16,027 bases of DNA, taken from contig JAEDGE010000034.1 of assembly GCA_016297675.1 (NCBI GenBank), positions 1-16,027 on the forward strand, written 5' to 3'. Under the pieces are notes generated by a model, which worked only from the letters and a program-made list of their open reading frames with translations, was not told where the DNA came from and ran no database searches. This document shows, one piece after another, positions 14,971 through 16,027 of the stretch; position 1 is the stretch's first letter; each line of letters begins with the position of its first letter. The translations under genes were made by a program, and so were the position numbers. The stretch is from Oscillospiraceae bacterium. Its GTDB lineage: Bacteria; Bacillota; Clostridia; Oscillospirales; Ruminococcaceae.

Positions 14971-16027
14971 ATGGCAAAAGATATTTATGAGGACATCGCA
15001 AGGCGAACCGGCGGTGATATTTATATCGGCGTTGTCGGTCCTGTCCGAACTGGGAAATCCACTTTGATCAAACAACTGATGGAAAAGCTGGTCATTCCTC
15101 ATATTCCAGAGGAATCTAAACGGCTGCGTGCAGTGGATGAACTGCCGCAGTCTGCCGCCGGTAAAACCATTATGACAACCGAACCAAAATTTATTCCAGA
15201 AGAAGCAGCAGAAATCACCATCGGCGACCATACACACTTCCGCATTCGCATGGTGGATTGTGTCGGCTATATTTTACCCAGTGCCCTTGGCTATATCGAA
15301 AACGATATGCCCCGTATGGTCAAAACGCCATGGTTTGAAGAAGAAGTCCCATTCGGCATGGCAGCAGAAGTCGGAACACAAAAAGTCATCACCGAACACG
15401 CAACTGTGGGACTTGTGGTGACAACGGACGGCAGCATTACCAATCTGCCAAGAGAGGAATATGCTGCGTGTGAAGAACGAGTCATTCAAGAATTGCAGCA
15501 ACTGGAAAAACCATTTGTGGTACTGGTCAATGCAGTCGAACCCCACAGTCGCCAGACAGAGGCACTCTGCGAAAATCTGCGGCAAAAATATCATGCTGCC
15601 GTCCTACCGGTTTGCTGTCCAGAACTGGATGAAACAGACATTCAAGCCATTCTGACACAGCTGCTCTATGCCTTCCCCATTCGGGAAGTGGAAATCCAGA
15701 CAGCTGGATGGATTACGGCATTGGATGCAGAGCATTGGCTGCGGAAATCCGTTTTCTCCAGCATTCGTGCCGCTGCGGAACCACTGCAATATGTGCGGGA
15801 TGTACCACAAATGACAGAAACGCTCGCCTCTGCCGAACATATTCTCTCTGCCTCTGTCAAGCAGATTGACCTTGGTACCGGTCATGCAGTCGTATCGGTT
15901 GCCATGAATCCCGCCCTCTTTTATCAAATTCTGGGTGAAACAACCGGTTTACAACTAACCTGTGAAAGTGACCTCTTCCCAGTTCTGACAGAACTCTGCA
16001 AAATTAAAAAATCCTATGACCGAATTG
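14971..16027 (+). CDS. spoIVA: Stage IV sporulation protein A, SpoIVA (3' end beyond window)
   Basis: This cytoskeletal ATPase polymerises on the outer forespore membrane and forms the base of the spore coat. The first 352 residues of an expected 490 or so are present, and the frame runs open to the window edge. Walker A GPVRTGKS (23-30), the TIMTTEPKF switch region (66-74) and MVDCVGY (94-100, Walker B Asp96) match the catalytic residues described in Bacillus (Lys30, Asp97) with an offset of one. The middle domain with EHATVGLVVTTDGS follows, then the start of the C-terminal half. The ATG at 14971 follows AAGGAGG (14957-14963) by seven bases, and only 12 bases separate it from the sipL stop, so the two are co-transcribed. 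Confidence 0.97.
   Translation, partial: MAKDIYEDIARRTGGDIYIGVVGPVRTGKSTLIKQLMEKLVIPHIPEESKRLRAVDELPQSAAGKTIMTTEPKFIPEEAAEITIGDHTHFRIRMVDCVGYILPSALGYIENDMPRMVKTPWFEEEVPFGMAAEVGTQKVITEHATVGLVVTTDGSITNLPREEYAACEERVIQELQQLEKPFVVLVNAVEPHSRQTEALCENLRQKYHAAVLPVCCPELDETDIQAILTQLLYAFPIREVEIQTAGWITALDAEHWLRKSVFSSIRAAAEPLQYVRDVPQMTETLASAEHILSASVKQIDLGTGHAVVSVAMNPALFYQILGETTGLQLTCESDLFPVLTELCKIKKSYDRI

Overview
The window looks like chromosomal DNA from an endospore-forming Firmicute of class Clostridia. The nearest fit is the Ruminococcus/Oscillospiraceae group. This placement is inferred from spore-coat genes, strong AGGAGG ribosome binding sites, moderate GC content, and hairpin-rich intergenic repeats of a kind I associate with gut Clostridia. 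No rRNA or other taxonomic marker is present to settle it.

Layout. Positions 1-205 hold a cluster of small triloop hairpins, probably a genome-wide intergenic repeat. An AGCS-type sodium:alanine/glycine symporter (240-1505, minus) follows. It diverges from a plus-strand pair of membrane PH-domain proteins resembling Bacillus YdbS/YdbT (1645-2121 and 2111-3574). A bidirectional terminator (3675-3712) separates ydbT from the end of a long minus-strand housekeeping operon. In transcription order that operon is rnj (RNase J), gdpP (c-di-AMP phosphodiesterase), rplI (ribosomal protein L9), dnaB (replicative helicase), tilS (tRNA-Ile lysidine synthetase) and ftsH (membrane AAA+ protease). Its genes overlap or lie close together, and a promoter with both hexamers at consensus and a 17-base spacer lies about 400 bases upstream of rnj. 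At the right end, on the plus strand, a SigE-like promoter precedes sipL (DUF3794/SPOCS repeats plus LysM) and spoIVA, which the window edge cuts off.

How the genes work together. The minus operon combines mRNA decay, second-messenger turnover, translation, replication, tRNA modification and membrane proteolysis. This is a familiar gene order in Firmicutes, except that hpt, often found between tilS and ftsH, is missing. SipL and SpoIVA are the two partners that anchor the coat basement layer on the forespore in clostridia, and here they form an apparent two-gene operon. No defence island, prophage, CRISPR array, tRNA or insertion sequence is visible.

Most worth a second look: the long leader of rnj, which carries a perfect 12-bp inverted repeat 182 bp apart and a further 9-bp inverted repeat inside it; the apparent lack of a canonical start codon behind the gdpP ribosome binding site; the small open frame joining tilS to ftsH; the hairpin cluster at the left edge, which shares sequence with the rplI-dnaB spacer; and the sipL-spoIVA pairing. 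None of these establishes a new system.
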